The notes under the pieces are model-generated. The model did no database searches. It was not told the origin of the DNA and saw only the letters and a list, made by a program, of their open reading frames with translations. The translations under genes were made by a program, and so were the position numbers. A stretch of 64,000 nt of DNA from CAVSJO01 sp963728445 (GTDB lineage Bacteria > Gemmatimonadota > Gemmatimonadetes > Longimicrobiales > RSA9), in assembly GCA_963728445.1 (NCBI GenBank), contig CAVSJO010000004.1, positions 62,001 to 126,000 of the forward strand. Direction: 5' to 3'. Of this stretch, positions 23,912 through 32,701 are shown piece after piece (the first letter of the stretch is position 1; every line of letters starts with the position of its first letter).

Positions 23912-25035
23912 CGTGCCGCCCCCTTTCCGGGTCGGTCCTCCGTCCTGCCCGTGAAGATGGCCTTCGGAATCATCACGTGCACGCCGACGTTGCCGTCGAC
24001 GAGCTCGGTGATGTCCATGTCGGCAGCCACGGAGCACAGCATGTAGGCGTCCTCGCGGGAGAGGCCCTTCGAATCCGCCAGGAAGTCGATGGCGTTCGTC
24101 AGCGCGATCTTCGCCGCCTTCGTCAGGTCCGGGTCCATGCCCATGGCGATCCAGTGCGTCGGCGTCTCGGCCATGGGCCACGCGAGGTGCATGTCCTTGC
24201 GAACGCGCACGCGGACCGTGCCCACGAGGGACGTCTCGATGGCCGTGATGTCCACTTCGCCGTTGCCCTGCGCCGCGTGACCGTCGCCGATCTCGAGGAG
24301 GGCGCCGGGCACCCATACGGGGATGTAGAGTGTGGTTCCGGCGACCAGCTCCTTGTTGTCGAGGTTTCCGGCGTGGATCCAGGGCGGCGCGCTGTTCCAC
24401 CGCCCTGCGGAGTCCGGCGGCGCGACCCCGATCGACCCGAAGAAGGGGTGCAGCGGGATGTCGATGCCCGGCGCGAAGCGGGCGACGCCGGCGTCGCCAT
24501 CGAGGGGCACGATGCGCATCCTGCGCGTGTCGGGAAACGCTTCGGGGATGAAGCCGGACCGGGGTCCGAAGGCGTTGTAGCCGTAGGGGATCGCGAGGTC
24601 GATGTGCTCGATGTCGACCTCCAGCACGTCGCCGGGCTCCGCGCCGTCGACGTAGATGGGCCCGGTCAGGATGTGTCCGCCGGGGCCCTTGTCCGTCACG
24701 CTGTCCACGATGGCCTTCAGCGCGGGCTCGACCTGGTCGGCCGGTACGCCCGCGGCCTCGAGCCGGGCGGGCGTCGACGTAATGAGCGTATGGACGCGCA
24801 GCCGGTCGCCGGAGCGGACGTGCAGGACGGGCTTCGCCCGCGCCCAGTAGTAGCCGTAGGCGACGGTGCGCGGGGACGGCTCGAGCGTGATCACGTCTCC
24901 GGCGGCGTCAGGCTGCTGCGCCGCGGTCGGGTTCTGCGCCACGGCCGGCGTTGCCGCGCAGATCTGGACCGCGGCGAGGATGGAGAGCGCCGTCGTCCCC
25001 TGCCGCGAGCGCTTCGACGTTCGGCCCTGGATCAT
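23908..25035 (-). CDS. Exported acetamidase/formamidase family protein
   Basis: A 375-residue FmdA/AmdA family protein; the family hydrolyses short amides such as formamide and acetamide to ammonia and the acid. It has an N-terminal export signal (TTALSILAAVQICAATPAVA, cut near AQN), the family-type GHILTGPIYVDGAEPGDVLE and EIGDGHAAQGNGEVDITAIE, and HPFFGSIGVAP. Most cytoplasmic members have no signal peptide, so a periplasmic or secreted enzyme is inferred here. The ATG at 25035 overlaps the DUF1003 stop by four bases and its stop overlaps the kelch start by four, forming a coupled three-gene unit. Substrate is unknown. Confidence 0.88.
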   Translation of the reverse strand: MIQGRTSKRSRQGTTALSILAAVQICAATPAVAQNPTAAQQPDAAGDVITLEPSPRTVAYGYYWARAKPVLHVRSGDRLRVHTLITSTPARLEAAGVPADQVEPALKAIVDSVTDKGPGGHILTGPIYVDGAEPGDVLEVDIEHIDLAIPYGYNAFGPRSGFIPEAFPDTRRMRIVPLDGDAGVARFAPGIDIPLHPFFGSIGVAPPDSAGRWNSAPPWIHAGNLDNKELVAGTTLYIPVWVPGALLEIGDGHAAQGNGEVDITAIETSLVGTVRVRVRKDMHLAWPMAETPTHWIAMGMDPDLTKAAKIALTNAIDFLADSKGLSREDAYMLCSVAADMDITELVDGNVGVHVMIPKAIFTGRTEDRPGKGAAR

Positions 25036-25757
25036 GGAGTGTCCCCCGCTTCCGTTCCGTCCATGCGCGCCGCGATGCCATCCAGCATCTCGGCCTGGAG
25101 CTGCTGCGTCTCGAGCAGTCTCTGCCACTGGTGGACGATCAGGTGGTCGAGCTTCTCGTGAAGGAGCCGCACCTCGAGCTCCGCCTTCAGGTTGACCTGG
25201 TAGTCGTGCTCGGCCCGGCGGCGGTCCTTCGACTCCTGCCGGTTCTGGCTCATCATGATGATGGGCGCCTGGATGGCGGCGAGGCACGAGAGGACCAGGT
25301 TCAGCAGGATGAACGGGTAGGGATCGAAGGGGCGGCGGGCGAGGACCACGAGATTCACGAGGATCCAGGCGAGGATCACGAGGAAGAAGCCGCTGATGAA
25401 CGCCCAGCTTCCGCCGAAGTCGGCCACGCGGTCGGCGAGGCGCTCGCCGAACGAGAGGTGCACGTCCGCCTCCGCGCTGACGTCCCGGGCGATGATCTCC
25501 CCTTCGCGGATGTGCTCGAGCACCTCACGATCGAGAACGGAGAGGGCGCCCCGATCGTGCTCGAGCACGTCGCCGAGGACAGCCAGCTGTGCACGTCGGA
25601 GATCGGCGGCGCAGACGACCTGGTCGGGCGTCCATCCGGGGTGCTCCCGGGCCAGACGCTCGGCGACGGCGGGCCGGATCAGGCGGCCGGAAACGAGATC
25701 CCGCTGCGGGCGCATCTCGCCACAGACGGGGCAGCGCGTGGTCGTCGCATCGGACAT
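25032..25757 (-). CDS. DUF1003 membrane protein
   Basis: A 241-residue inner-membrane protein. An N-terminal zinc-ribbon-like start (MSDATTTRCPVCGEMR) and a cytoplasmic region (about 25-110) precede two membrane helices (WAFISGFFLVILAWILVNLV and YPFILLNLVLSCLAAIQAPI) and the family-specific MMSQNRQESKDRRRAEHDY, followed by a coiled-coil tail. DUF1003 has no known function. It opens the unit with the exported acetamidase and the kelch protein. Confidence 0.9.
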   Translation of the reverse strand: MSDATTTRCPVCGEMRPQRDLVSGRLIRPAVAERLAREHPGWTPDQVVCAADLRRAQLAVLGDVLEHDRGALSVLDREVLEHIREGEIIARDVSAEADVHLSFGERLADRVADFGGSWAFISGFFLVILAWILVNLVVLARRPFDPYPFILLNLVLSCLAAIQAPIIMMSQNRQESKDRRRAEHDYQVNLKAELEVRLLHEKLDHLIVHQWQRLLETQQLQAEMLDGIAARMDGTEAGDTP

Positions 25758-25793
25758 GTGGCACCGGACGGGCTAGGGCCTGGAGACGTCCTG

Positions 25794-26444
25794 TCAAAGA
25801 TAGTGCAAGGCGACCGTCATGGCCCGAAAGGCCCGGGCCCTGTGGCTGGTCCGCTCCTTCTCCTCCGGCGCCAGCTCGCCGTACGTCGCGCCTCGCTCGG
25901 GGACCAGAAAGAGGGGGTCGTAGCCGAAGCCGCCCTCGCCCCTGGGGGCGTCGAGGATACGGCCGGACCGACACGCGACCACGATGAGGGGATCACGCGC
26001 GCCGGGCTTCGCGTACGCCGCCGCACAGACGTAGTGCGCGGTTCGCTCTTCCTCCGGCACGCCCCGGAGCCGATCGAGGAGGAATTCGTTGTTGGCCTCG
26101 TCCAGCTCGTCCCGGGCGAGATCGTCGCGGCCGGAGAAGCGTTTGCTGTGCACACCGGGGGCGCCGCCGAGGGCGTCGACGCAGAGACCGGAGTCGTCGG
26201 CGAGGACCGGCATTCCGGAGCGGGCGGCGTACCAGCCGGCCTTGCGGGCCGCGTTCTGGTGGAACGTGGCAAAGGGTTCGTCGGGCTCGGGAATGGCCGT
26301 CCCGAGGTCGGACAGCCCGACGAGCTCGACGTCGAAGCCGGGAACGCCGGAGAGGAGCGAGCGGATCTCGCGCAGCTTGTGGGCGCTGCCGGTGGCGACG
26401 AGGACGCGACCCGGGGCGCGGGGCCGGTCGACGTCGCCGCTCAC
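25794..26444 (-). CDS. rdgB: XTP/dITP pyrophosphatase (RdgB/HAM1)
   Basis: Hydrolyses deaminated purine triphosphates (ITP, XTP, dITP) to keep them out of nucleic acids. The 216 residues contain VLVATGSAHKLREI (substrate loop), VLADDSGLCVDALGGAPGVH and GFGYDPLFLVPE, all diagnostic. The GTG start at 26444 overlaps the rph stop (GTGA). The pairing with rph is common. Confidence 0.95.
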   Translation of the reverse strand: MSGDVDRPRAPGRVLVATGSAHKLREIRSLLSGVPGFDVELVGLSDLGTAIPEPDEPFATFHQNAARKAGWYAARSGMPVLADDSGLCVDALGGAPGVHSKRFSGRDDLARDELDEANNEFLLDRLRGVPEEERTAHYVCAAAYAKPGARDPLIVVACRSGRILDAPRGEGGFGYDPLFLVPERGATYGELAPEEKERTSHRARAFRAMTVALHYL

Positions 26445-27148
26445 GAGCCGGACAGGGCCTCGCGCTGCGCGGCGAGGAGGCTGCGGATGCCGGCGGTGGC
26501 GAGGTCCAGCAGGTCGTCGAGCTGATCGCGCCGGAAGGGCGCGCCCTCGGCCGTCCCCTGCACTTCGACGAGGGTGCCGGACTCGAGGGCTACGACGTTC
26601 ATGTCCACGTCGACCGCCACGTCCTCGGCGTAGTCGAGGTCGAGGAGCGCCCGGCCGTCGAGGAGGCCGACGCTCACCGCAGCGACGAGCTCGCGCACGG
26701 GGGAGCGGGCGATGCGGCCCTGCGAGACGAGCCATTCGCACGCGTCGTGGAGGGCGACGGCGGCGCCGGTGATGGAGGCGGTGCGGGTGCCGCCGTCGGC
26801 GCCGAGGACGTCGCAGTCCAGAAGGATCGTGTTCTCGCCGAGCGCGTCGAGATCGACGACGGCGCGGAGCGAGCGGCCGATGAGGCGCTGGATCTCCTGC
26901 GTGCGGCCGCCGACCTTTCCGCGTTCCCGGGGCGTGCGCGTGCGCGTCGAGCGGGGCAGCATGGCGTACTCCGCGGTAACCCATCCCTTGCCGGAGCCGG
27001 CGCGCCACGCGGGCACCCCGGCCTGAACGGTCGCGGCGCACAGCACCCGCGTGCTCCCGGCGGAGATGAGGCACGAGCCCTCGGCCTCCGGCGCCGCTCC
27101 GCGCTCGATGGAGAGGGGGCGGAGCGAGTCGGCGGGTCGGTCACGCAT
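26441..27148 (-). CDS. rph: Ribonuclease PH
   Basis: A phosphorolytic exoribonuclease that trims the 3' ends of tRNA precursors. The 235 residues show the family landmarks MLPRSTRTRTPRE, a phosphate-binding RxxEIQRLIGRSLRAV stretch (VGGRTQEIQRLIGRSLRAVV) and the acidic pair in LLDLDYAEDVAVDVDMNVV. Overlaps rfaE2 stop and rdgB start, so it is in the middle of a coupled run. Confidence 0.95.
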   Translation of the reverse strand: MRDRPADSLRPLSIERGAAPEAEGSCLISAGSTRVLCAATVQAGVPAWRAGSGKGWVTAEYAMLPRSTRTRTPRERGKVGGRTQEIQRLIGRSLRAVVDLDALGENTILLDCDVLGADGGTRTASITGAAVALHDACEWLVSQGRIARSPVRELVAAVSVGLLDGRALLDLDYAEDVAVDVDMNVVALESGTLVEVQGTAEGAPFRRDQLDDLLDLATAGIRSLLAAQREALSGS

Positions 27149-27698
27149 GGGGGCCTTTCGGGTCGCGGATACGGGCGATGATGTCGGAGGTGGAGTGCCC
27201 CGCGCGGAACGGGACCAGGACGAGCCGTCCGCCGGCAGCCTCGACCTCTTCCCTGCCGACGACCTGGTCGCGGGCGTAGTCGCCTCCCTTCACGAGGACG
27301 TCCGGGAGGAGGGCGGCGATGAGCGCCCGCGGCGTGTCCTCGTCGAAGAAGCTCACGGCATCGACGCAGGCGAGCCCGGCCAGCACGTAGGCGCGGTCGG
27401 GACCCGGGACGACGGGTCGGCCGGGCCCTTTCAGGCGCCGCACGGAGGCGTCCGTGTTGAGGCCTACGACGAGGGCATCGCCGAGACTCCGGGCGCGGAA
27501 GAGGTAGTCGACGTGGCCCCGGTGGAGCAGGTCGAAACAGCCGTTCGTGAAGACGAGCGTGCCCGAACGGGGCCGGCCCCAGCGGGCGAGGAGCGCGGCG
27601 CGGTCGAGGACCTTCGCAGCGGGATCGACGGGCTGCGGACCCTCCGGAGCGCCGAGGCCGGTGGGCGGCAGGCCGTGGACGCCTCCGGAGCCGCTCAC
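27141..27698 (-). CDS. rfaE2: D-glycero-beta-D-manno-heptose 1-phosphate adenylyltransferase (RfaE2/HldE C-domain)
   Basis: Adenylates heptose 1-phosphate for ADP-heptose, the precursor of the lipopolysaccharide inner core. The 185 residues carry the nucleotidyltransferase motif FTNGCFDLLHRGHVDYL, then LNTDASVRRLKGPGRPV and LVKGGDYA. Only the nucleotidyltransferase domain is present, so it is the stand-alone RfaE2 form; the kinase domain must be elsewhere. The first 35 residues are low complexity. GTG 27698 overlaps the hemC stop. Confidence 0.92.
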   Translation of the reverse strand: MSGSGGVHGLPPTGLGAPEGPQPVDPAAKVLDRAALLARWGRPRSGTLVFTNGCFDLLHRGHVDYLFRARSLGDALVVGLNTDASVRRLKGPGRPVVPGPDRAYVLAGLACVDAVSFFDEDTPRALIAALLPDVLVKGGDYARDQVVGREEVEAAGGRLVLVPFRAGHSTSDIIARIRDPKGPHA

Positions 27699-28651
27699 GG
27701 CGCAGGCGCGCCGGGCAGTCCGGAGCTGCCGCGCACCTCCTCGAGGATGGCCTCGGCGCCGTCGGCGCGCATGCGCTCGGCGAGGCGCTCGCCGCTGGCC
27801 ACGGCGTCGTCGCCCACGGGCTCGGAGTCGGCGAGGAACGGAGAGCCGTCCAGGCCGGCGACGAACGCGTGCAGCCGCCGGCCGTCCGGATCCTCTACCG
27901 TCAGGGCGCCGATGGGGATCTGGCAGCCGCCCTCCAGGCCACGGAGCAGCGCCCGCTCGGCGGCGACGGCGGTTCGGGTGTCCGGGTGATCGAGGGGCGC
28001 GAGGAGCGTGCGCGTGGCGTCGTCGCCCTCGCGAACCGCGATGGCCAGCGCCCCCTGCCCCGCCGCGGGCAGCCAGGCCGGGGCATCGAGCACCTCGGCG
28101 ACGGCGTCGGCGCGGCCGAGTCGGCGGATGCCGGCGTAGGCCAGGAGCACGGCGTCGAAGTCGCCGTCGGCGACCCGTCGCAGCCGCGTGTCCAGGTTGC
28201 CGCGCAGGTCGCGGACCTCGAGGTCGGGCCGGAGCGCCATGAGCTGGGCACGCCGGCGCAGCGAGCTCGTGCCGACGACGGCCCGGCGAGGCAGCCGCTC
28301 GAGGGAGCGGGGCACGCCGGGGGCGACGACGAGGGCGTCGCGGGGATCCTCCCGGACGAGCACCGCGCCCAGGGCCAGCCCGTCGTCCAGGACGGTGGGC
28401 AGGTCCTTCAGCGAGTGCACCGCCGCGTCCGCCTCGCCCGACTGGACGGCGCGGTCGACCTCCTTGGTGAAGAGGCCGCGGTCGCCGATCATGGCGAGGG
28501 GGACGTCGGTGATCCGGTCGCCCTTGGTCTGGATGATCTCGATGCGGACCTCGAGGCCGTCGTGGAGGTCCTCGAGGAGCGCCTTCACGTGCCGGGCCTG
28601 CCAGAGAGCGAGGGCGCTGCCCCGGGAGGCGAGGGTCAGGATGTCTACCAC
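27695..28651 (-). CDS. hemC: Porphobilinogen deaminase (hydroxymethylbilane synthase)
   Basis: Joins four porphobilinogens into hydroxymethylbilane in heme synthesis. The 318-residue enzyme shows LTLASRGSALALWQARHV, TKGDRI, HSLKDLPT, GTSSLRRRAQL, RGNLDTRL and the dipyrromethane cofactor cysteine in GGCQIPIGAL. GTG 28651 is chosen because the conserved N-terminus follows at once; it overlaps the lptE stop by seven bases. No other heme genes are in this window. Confidence 0.96.
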   Translation of the reverse strand: MVDILTLASRGSALALWQARHVKALLEDLHDGLEVRIEIIQTKGDRITDVPLAMIGDRGLFTKEVDRAVQSGEADAAVHSLKDLPTVLDDGLALGAVLVREDPRDALVVAPGVPRSLERLPRRAVVGTSSLRRRAQLMALRPDLEVRDLRGNLDTRLRRVADGDFDAVLLAYAGIRRLGRADAVAEVLDAPAWLPAAGQGALAIAVREGDDATRTLLAPLDHPDTRTAVAAERALLRGLEGGCQIPIGALTVEDPDGRRLHAFVAGLDGSPFLADSEPVGDDAVASGERLAERMRADGAEAILEEVRGSSGLPGAPAP

Positions 28652-29187
28652 TGGGACTGGGCTCCGTCCAGGATCTGGTCCACCACGTTCTTGATCGCCT
28701 TCTGCTGGCCAACGGACTGGTCCTGCGAGTCGGGCTGGTAGACGCCCCGGCCGACCACGCTCGTGTTCTCCCACAGGATGAGGTTCTTCTTCACGTCCAC
28801 GATGCGGGCGGAGACGACGACCTGCACTTCGTGCTGGAGCACCTGGATGCCGCCGCCGGAGGTCTGCTGGTCGGACTTGTAGTTCTGGGCGACGTCCTCG
28901 TAGCGCATGATCCTGCCGCTGAGGACCGCGTCGGCGTTCTGCTCGCCGGCCACGTTCAGGCCGAGGGCGCCCGGAACCCGGTTGAAGACCTCCTTGAAAA
29001 GCTGGTCCTGGAGCTCGAACTGCACGGTCTGGTTGTCGAAGGACTGGATGGCGATGGTGCGCACGTCGGACGGAAAGCCGCCGCCGCCCCGGAGGCCGTA
29101 GAGGCATCCGGAGAGCAGGAGCACCGGCAGCAGCGCCGCGGCCCTAGCGGCCGGGCGTCCAGATCTCCGGAGGAAACGAAGCGACAT
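28645..29187 (-). CDS. lptE: LPS-assembly lipoprotein LptE-like
   Basis: LptE plugs the LptD barrel that places lipopolysaccharide in the outer membrane. The 180-residue protein has a lipoprotein signal with lipobox LLSGC near residue 28, then YGLRGGGGFPSDVRTIAIQS and a DxLFKEVFNR-type segment (LQDQLFKEVFNRVPGALGL), matching the LptE/RlpB pattern. The start lies 44 bases inside the preceding LolB-like gene. The family is very divergent, so the name is likely but not certain. Confidence 0.8.
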   Translation of the reverse strand: MSLRFLRRSGRPAARAAALLPVLLLSGCLYGLRGGGGFPSDVRTIAIQSFDNQTVQFELQDQLFKEVFNRVPGALGLNVAGEQNADAVLSGRIMRYEDVAQNYKSDQQTSGGGIQVLQHEVQVVVSARIVDVKKNLILWENTSVVGRGVYQPDSQDQSVGQQKAIKNVVDQILDGAQSQW

Positions 29188-29854
29188 CGGTGACGTCCTC
29201 GAGGTTCAGGACAAGCTCGCGGAAGGCGATGTAGTCCCGGTAGTCCGCCCGGCCCGGGAGCGGCGCTCCCGGCTCCGGCTCCAGCTCCACGGTGTGTCGA
29301 CCGCCGCCGGAAGGCTGCCAGCGCGCGGACTGCAGGTGCCCCGCCTGCACGGTGTAGCGGTACGTTCCGCCGTCGTCGGTCCGGTACGTCAGCACCCCAC
29401 CGCCCGAGTCCGGCGCGAAGGCGATCAGCCTGGCGTCGGCCGGCGGCCGGACGACGCCGAGCACGCTCCACAGGAGCGGCGCCGGCGGCACGATCTCCGG
29501 GCGCACGCCCGGGGGGACCCGGATCTCGTCGCCGACGAGGGCGGCGGCCAGGACCGTCTCGCCCCGGGGGCCGAACAGGTCGAGGCGGGCGTGGTCGGGG
29601 CCCTGCAGCCGGAGGGAGCCCTTCCCCTCGAAGCGGGACGACTGCTCCTGGAGCTGCCAGCGGAAGACCGCCTGGATCCTCCCCGCCGGGAGGGTCGCCT
29701 GCGCGACGCGGCGGGCCGCCGCGCTGTCGGTGGCGGTGAGCGCCTGCTGCGGGGCCGGCGCCCCGGCGCACGCGGCGATGGCGGTGGCGGCGACCACGGC
29801 GAGGATGCTCGTCGCCGCGCGACCCGCGGCCGTTCCGTTGCGTTTCGGCGTCAT
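29144..29854 (-). CDS. LolB-like/DUF4292-like outer-membrane lipoprotein
   Basis: A 236-residue lipoprotein: signal peptide with lipobox ATAIAAC near residue 28, then a beta-rich domain (AVFRWQLQEQSSRFEGKGSL, RLDLFGPRGETVLAAALVGD) that recalls LolB and related lipid-binding lipoproteins. LolB would accept lipoproteins released by LolDE at 5001-6969, but sequence similarity is weak. It starts with an ATGA overlap with the thioesterase stop and overlaps the lptE start. Confidence 0.7.
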   Translation of the reverse strand: MTPKRNGTAAGRAATSILAVVAATAIAACAGAPAPQQALTATDSAAARRVAQATLPAGRIQAVFRWQLQEQSSRFEGKGSLRLQGPDHARLDLFGPRGETVLAAALVGDEIRVPPGVRPEIVPPAPLLWSVLGVVRPPADARLIAFAPDSGGGVLTYRTDDGGTYRYTVQAGHLQSARWQPSGGGRHTVELEPEPGAPLPGRADYRDYIAFRELVLNLEDVTDVASFPPEIWTPGR

Positions 29855-30291
29855 GGAGTGCTGCTACCCGCGGCGGCGCCCAGACGTTCAAGCAGGTCGT
29901 CGGGCAGGGTGCGCGGCGAGCCGTCCCGGCCGAGGGCCATGAGGCGCGTCGTCGCCGTCGCGAGGAGCGCTTCGGGGCCGGGCTCCTCCCGGACGATGCG
30001 GTAGGCGAACTCGACCGTGCGGGAGCGGACGCGCTCGACGGTCGTCTCGACGCGGATGGCGTCGTCGTAGCGGGCGCCGGCCAGGTACCGGACGCCGACC
30101 TCGACGACGGCCAGGCGCACGCCTTCCTCCTCCACGCGGCGGTAGGGGGTGCCGATCTGCCGGATCAGGTCCGTTCGGCCGACCTCGCACCAGACGAGGT
30201 AGTGGCTGTGATAGGCGACGCCCATCTGGTCGGTCTCGGCGTAGCGCACGCGGAAGCGCGTGACCGAGCGGGTCGGAGGGTGGGCGCTCAC
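29851..30291 (-). CDS. YbgC/FadM-like acyl-CoA thioesterase
   Basis: A hotdog-fold thioesterase of about 146 residues. It shows the family motif RVRYAETDQMGVAYHSHYLVWCEVGRTDL, in which the Asp of YAETDQMG is the catalytic residue in YbgC/4-hydroxybenzoyl-CoA thioesterases, and FAYRI in the second half. The frame is open upstream, but GTG 30291 is the first sensible start. Substrate is unknown; a role in fatty acid or Tol-Pal-linked metabolism is only an analogy. The 30292-30426 gap to the divergent lpxH gene probably carries both promoters; none was located with confidence. Confidence 0.88.
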   Translation of the reverse strand: MSAHPPTRSVTRFRVRYAETDQMGVAYHSHYLVWCEVGRTDLIRQIGTPYRRVEEEGVRLAVVEVGVRYLAGARYDDAIRVETTVERVRSRTVEFAYRIVREEPGPEALLATATTRLMALGRDGSPRTLPDDLLERLGAAAGSSTP

Positions 30292-30426
30292 GGCAGCCCG
30301 GGGCCAGGATGTCTCATGGCCGGGATCGTACCGGCGGGAACGGCGCAGCGTCAACCGCCGGACGCTGCCGCCGCAGGCGCCTTCCCCTGTCGTCCCGGAC
30401 GGTGCGCCGGTAGCTTGGGCGCCGAC

Positions 30427-31176
30427 ATGAAGCTCGACTACGTGATTTCCGATATCCACCTCGGCGCGGTCCCTCCGGACACGGAGCGGTCGTTCCGGCG
30501 CCTCCTCGAGCACGTGGGCGCGGAGGCCCGCTCGCTGCTGCTGCCCGGCGACCTGTTCGACTTCTGGTTCGAATGGGGCGACGTCGTGCCGGGCCGCCAC
30601 TTCCGGGTCCTCGCCTCCCTGGCCGACCTCGTGGACGCCGGCGTGCCCGTCACGCTGGTGGGCGGGAACCACGACGCCTGGGGCGGCCGCTTCCTGCGAG
30701 AGGAAGTGGGGCTGGACGTGCGTGACGGACCCATCCGCGTGGAGCTGGGCGGCCACCCCACGCTGGTGGCCCACGGAGACGGCGTGGGCAGCGGGGACCG
30801 GAAATACCTGGCGCTCAAGGCCTTCATACGCAGCGGGGCGGCCACCGGCGCGTTCCGGGCGCTGCACCCGGAGCTCGGCATGCGGCTGGCCCGGCGGGTC
30901 TCGTCGACGGAGGGCAAGGCGGGCACGACGGACGCCGCCACGCGCGGGCGTGCTGCCTACATCCGGGCCTGGGCGCTCGGGCAGCTCGAAGCGGACCCGT
31001 CGCTCGAGCTCGTCGTGTGCGGGCACGCCCACGTCCCGGAGCTCACGGCGGCCGGTCCGGGCCGCTGGTACTTCAACGCCGGCGACTGGGTGAATCATCG
31101 GAGCTACGGCGTCGTGCCTCACGGGGCGGCGCCGGAGCTGCGTTCGTGGGAGCGGGACCCGCCCGCGAAGCCGTAG
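30427..31176 (+). CDS. lpxH: UDP-2,3-diacylglucosamine diphosphatase LpxH-like
   Basis: Removes UMP from UDP-2,3-diacylglucosamine to give lipid X in lipid A synthesis. The 249 residues have the metallophosphoesterase motifs in order: VISDIHLG, GDLFDFWFEWG, GGNHDAW, AHGDG and CGHAHVPEL. The FDFWFEW stretch is typical of LpxH over other phosphoesterases. It is a lone plus-strand gene between two minus-strand units, 14 bases before the convergent murI stop. ATG 30427 gives the exact family start. Confidence 0.88.
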   Translation: MKLDYVISDIHLGAVPPDTERSFRRLLEHVGAEARSLLLPGDLFDFWFEWGDVVPGRHFRVLASLADLVDAGVPVTLVGGNHDAWGGRFLREEVGLDVRDGPIRVELGGHPTLVAHGDGVGSGDRKYLALKAFIRSGAATGAFRALHPELGMRLARRVSSTEGKAGTTDAATRGRAAYIRAWALGQLEADPSLELVVCGHAHVPELTAAGPGRWYFNAGDWVNHRSYGVVPHGAAPELRSWERDPPAKP

Positions 31177-31190
31177 GCCCGCGGCTCCTC

Positions 31191-32030
31191 TCAACCGACG
31201 GGGACGTGGCCATCCACGTCGACCCGCTCGACGTCGCCGATCAGGTCCCCGACGAAACGGCGTCCGACTTCGCGGAAGCGCAGGGGCAGGTCGCTCGCCG
31301 TGAAATGGTGCCTCGGCGGCGTGTCCCCCGGATCGAGCAGCCCCTCCGATTCCAGCAGCTCCGCCACCTCCCGGGCCGTCTCCGCGGCCGAGTCGACGAG
31401 CGTCACCGCAGGCCCCATGACGTCCGCCACGACGTCCCGCAGCAGCGGGTAGTGGGTGCAGCCCAGGACGACGACGTCTACGTCCATGGAACGGAGCGGC
31501 TCCAGGTATTCCCCGGCGACCAGTCGCGTGGCCGCGTGCTCCGACATGCCTTCCTCGACGAGGGGCACGAAGAGCGGGCACGGCTGGGCGTACACCCGGG
31601 CGTCCGGCAGGGCCGACCGAACCGCCAGGTCGTAGGCGCCGGAGGCGATGGTCCCGGCCGTCCCGATGACGCCGATCCGGCCGGTCCGGGTGGCCGCGAC
31701 GGCGGCCCGCGCCCCGGCGTCGATGACGCCGACGACGGGCACCGGGGACTCGGCGCGCAGGACGTCAAGGGCGTGCGCCGTTGCCGTGTTGCACGCGATG
31801 ACGACCATCTTCACGCCGCGGGAGACGAGGAACCCCGCCGCTTCCCGGGCGTAGCGCACGACGGTCTCCGGCGACTTCGAGCCGTAGGGTACGCGGGCGG
31901 TGTCGCCGAAGTAGAGGATCGACTCCCTCGGCAGGCGCTCCACCAGCTCCCGCACGACCGTCAGCCCGCCGAGGCCCGAATCGAAGACGCCGATGGGGCG
32001 CCGGGCGTCCACCCGATCCCCGGGGCTCAC
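31191..32030 (-). CDS. murI: Glutamate racemase
   Basis: Makes D-glutamate for peptidoglycan. The 279 residues contain IGVFDSGLGGLTVVREL and the two catalytic cysteines in VIACNTATAHAL and VLGCTHYPLLRD. Start is GTG 32030 (or the GTG one codon upstream), overlapping the stop of the DUF5683-like gene. Confidence 0.96.
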   Translation of the reverse strand: MSPGDRVDARRPIGVFDSGLGGLTVVRELVERLPRESILYFGDTARVPYGSKSPETVVRYAREAAGFLVSRGVKMVVIACNTATAHALDVLRAESPVPVVGVIDAGARAAVAATRTGRIGVIGTAGTIASGAYDLAVRSALPDARVYAQPCPLFVPLVEEGMSEHAATRLVAGEYLEPLRSMDVDVVVLGCTHYPLLRDVVADVMGPAVTLVDSAAETAREVAELLESEGLLDPGDTPPRHHFTASDLPLRFREVGRRFVGDLIGDVERVDVDGHVPVG

Positions 32031-32701
32031 CACGGCTTCCGGACGGGCAGCGCGTACCCGACGGCGACCCGTCCGCCCGGCCGGGGCTCGACGGAGATGT
32101 CGCCCGGAAAGTCGGTCAGCATCGTCGTGACGTACGCGTCCACGGTTCCCGCGAGCGTCCAGAAGATCACCTGCGAGACCCAGTCCTGGCGCTGGCTGCG
32201 GCGGGACTTGACGAGGGCGAGGGAGCCTTTGACGAGGTCGGTGCTGTCGACGAGCGCGGAGCGCAGCAACGGGTCGGCGAGCTGCGCCTGCTTCGCGGAG
32301 TCGCCCACCGTCGCGATCAGGAGCGAGTCCAGGACGTGCGCCCGCAGGCGGTCCGTCCGCGCTTCTGCCGACGCCAGGTTGCCGAGGGTCTTCGCCAGCA
32401 TGAACCAGCTCCCGGTCTCCGCCGCGAAGTAGACGCCGCCACGGAAATAGGAGTGGGCCGCCGCCTGTCCCCAGCCGGGGATGAGGAAGGACCGGAGCAT
32501 GGCGCCGGCGGGGCTCGGCGCCCAGCTCGGCGTCATGAACGCCCCGCTGTCGGGCAGCACCTTCTGCTGCGCTGCTGCCGCCGCCGGACCGGCGAGCAGG
32601 AGGAGCCCCACGATCGCGGCGACGCGCACCCGGCCGCGTCCCCTGCCGCGAGGCGGGCTCCCGGTCCCGTCCGGCGCGACCCTGCCTGCACGTCCGTTCA
32701 C
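32027..32701 (-). CDS. Second DUF5683-like membrane/exported protein
   Basis: About 224 residues, function unknown. A signal segment (VRVAAIVGLLLLAGPAAAAA) is followed by a DUF5683-like GAMLRSFLIPGWGQAAAHSY and a membrane-prone FAAETGSWFMLAKTLGNL, then IFWTLAGTVDAYVTTMLTDF and a strand-like ending VAVGYALPVRKPW. The layout resembles the protein at 13386. GTG 32701 overlaps the lipid kinase stop; the open frame further upstream is out-of-gene. Confidence 0.7.
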   Translation of the reverse strand: MNGRAGRVAPDGTGSPPRGRGRGRVRVAAIVGLLLLAGPAAAAAQQKVLPDSGAFMTPSWAPSPAGAMLRSFLIPGWGQAAAHSYFRGGVYFAAETGSWFMLAKTLGNLASAEARTDRLRAHVLDSLLIATVGDSAKQAQLADPLLRSALVDSTDLVKGSLALVKSRRSQRQDWVSQVIFWTLAGTVDAYVTTMLTDFPGDISVEPRPGGRVAVGYALPVRKPW

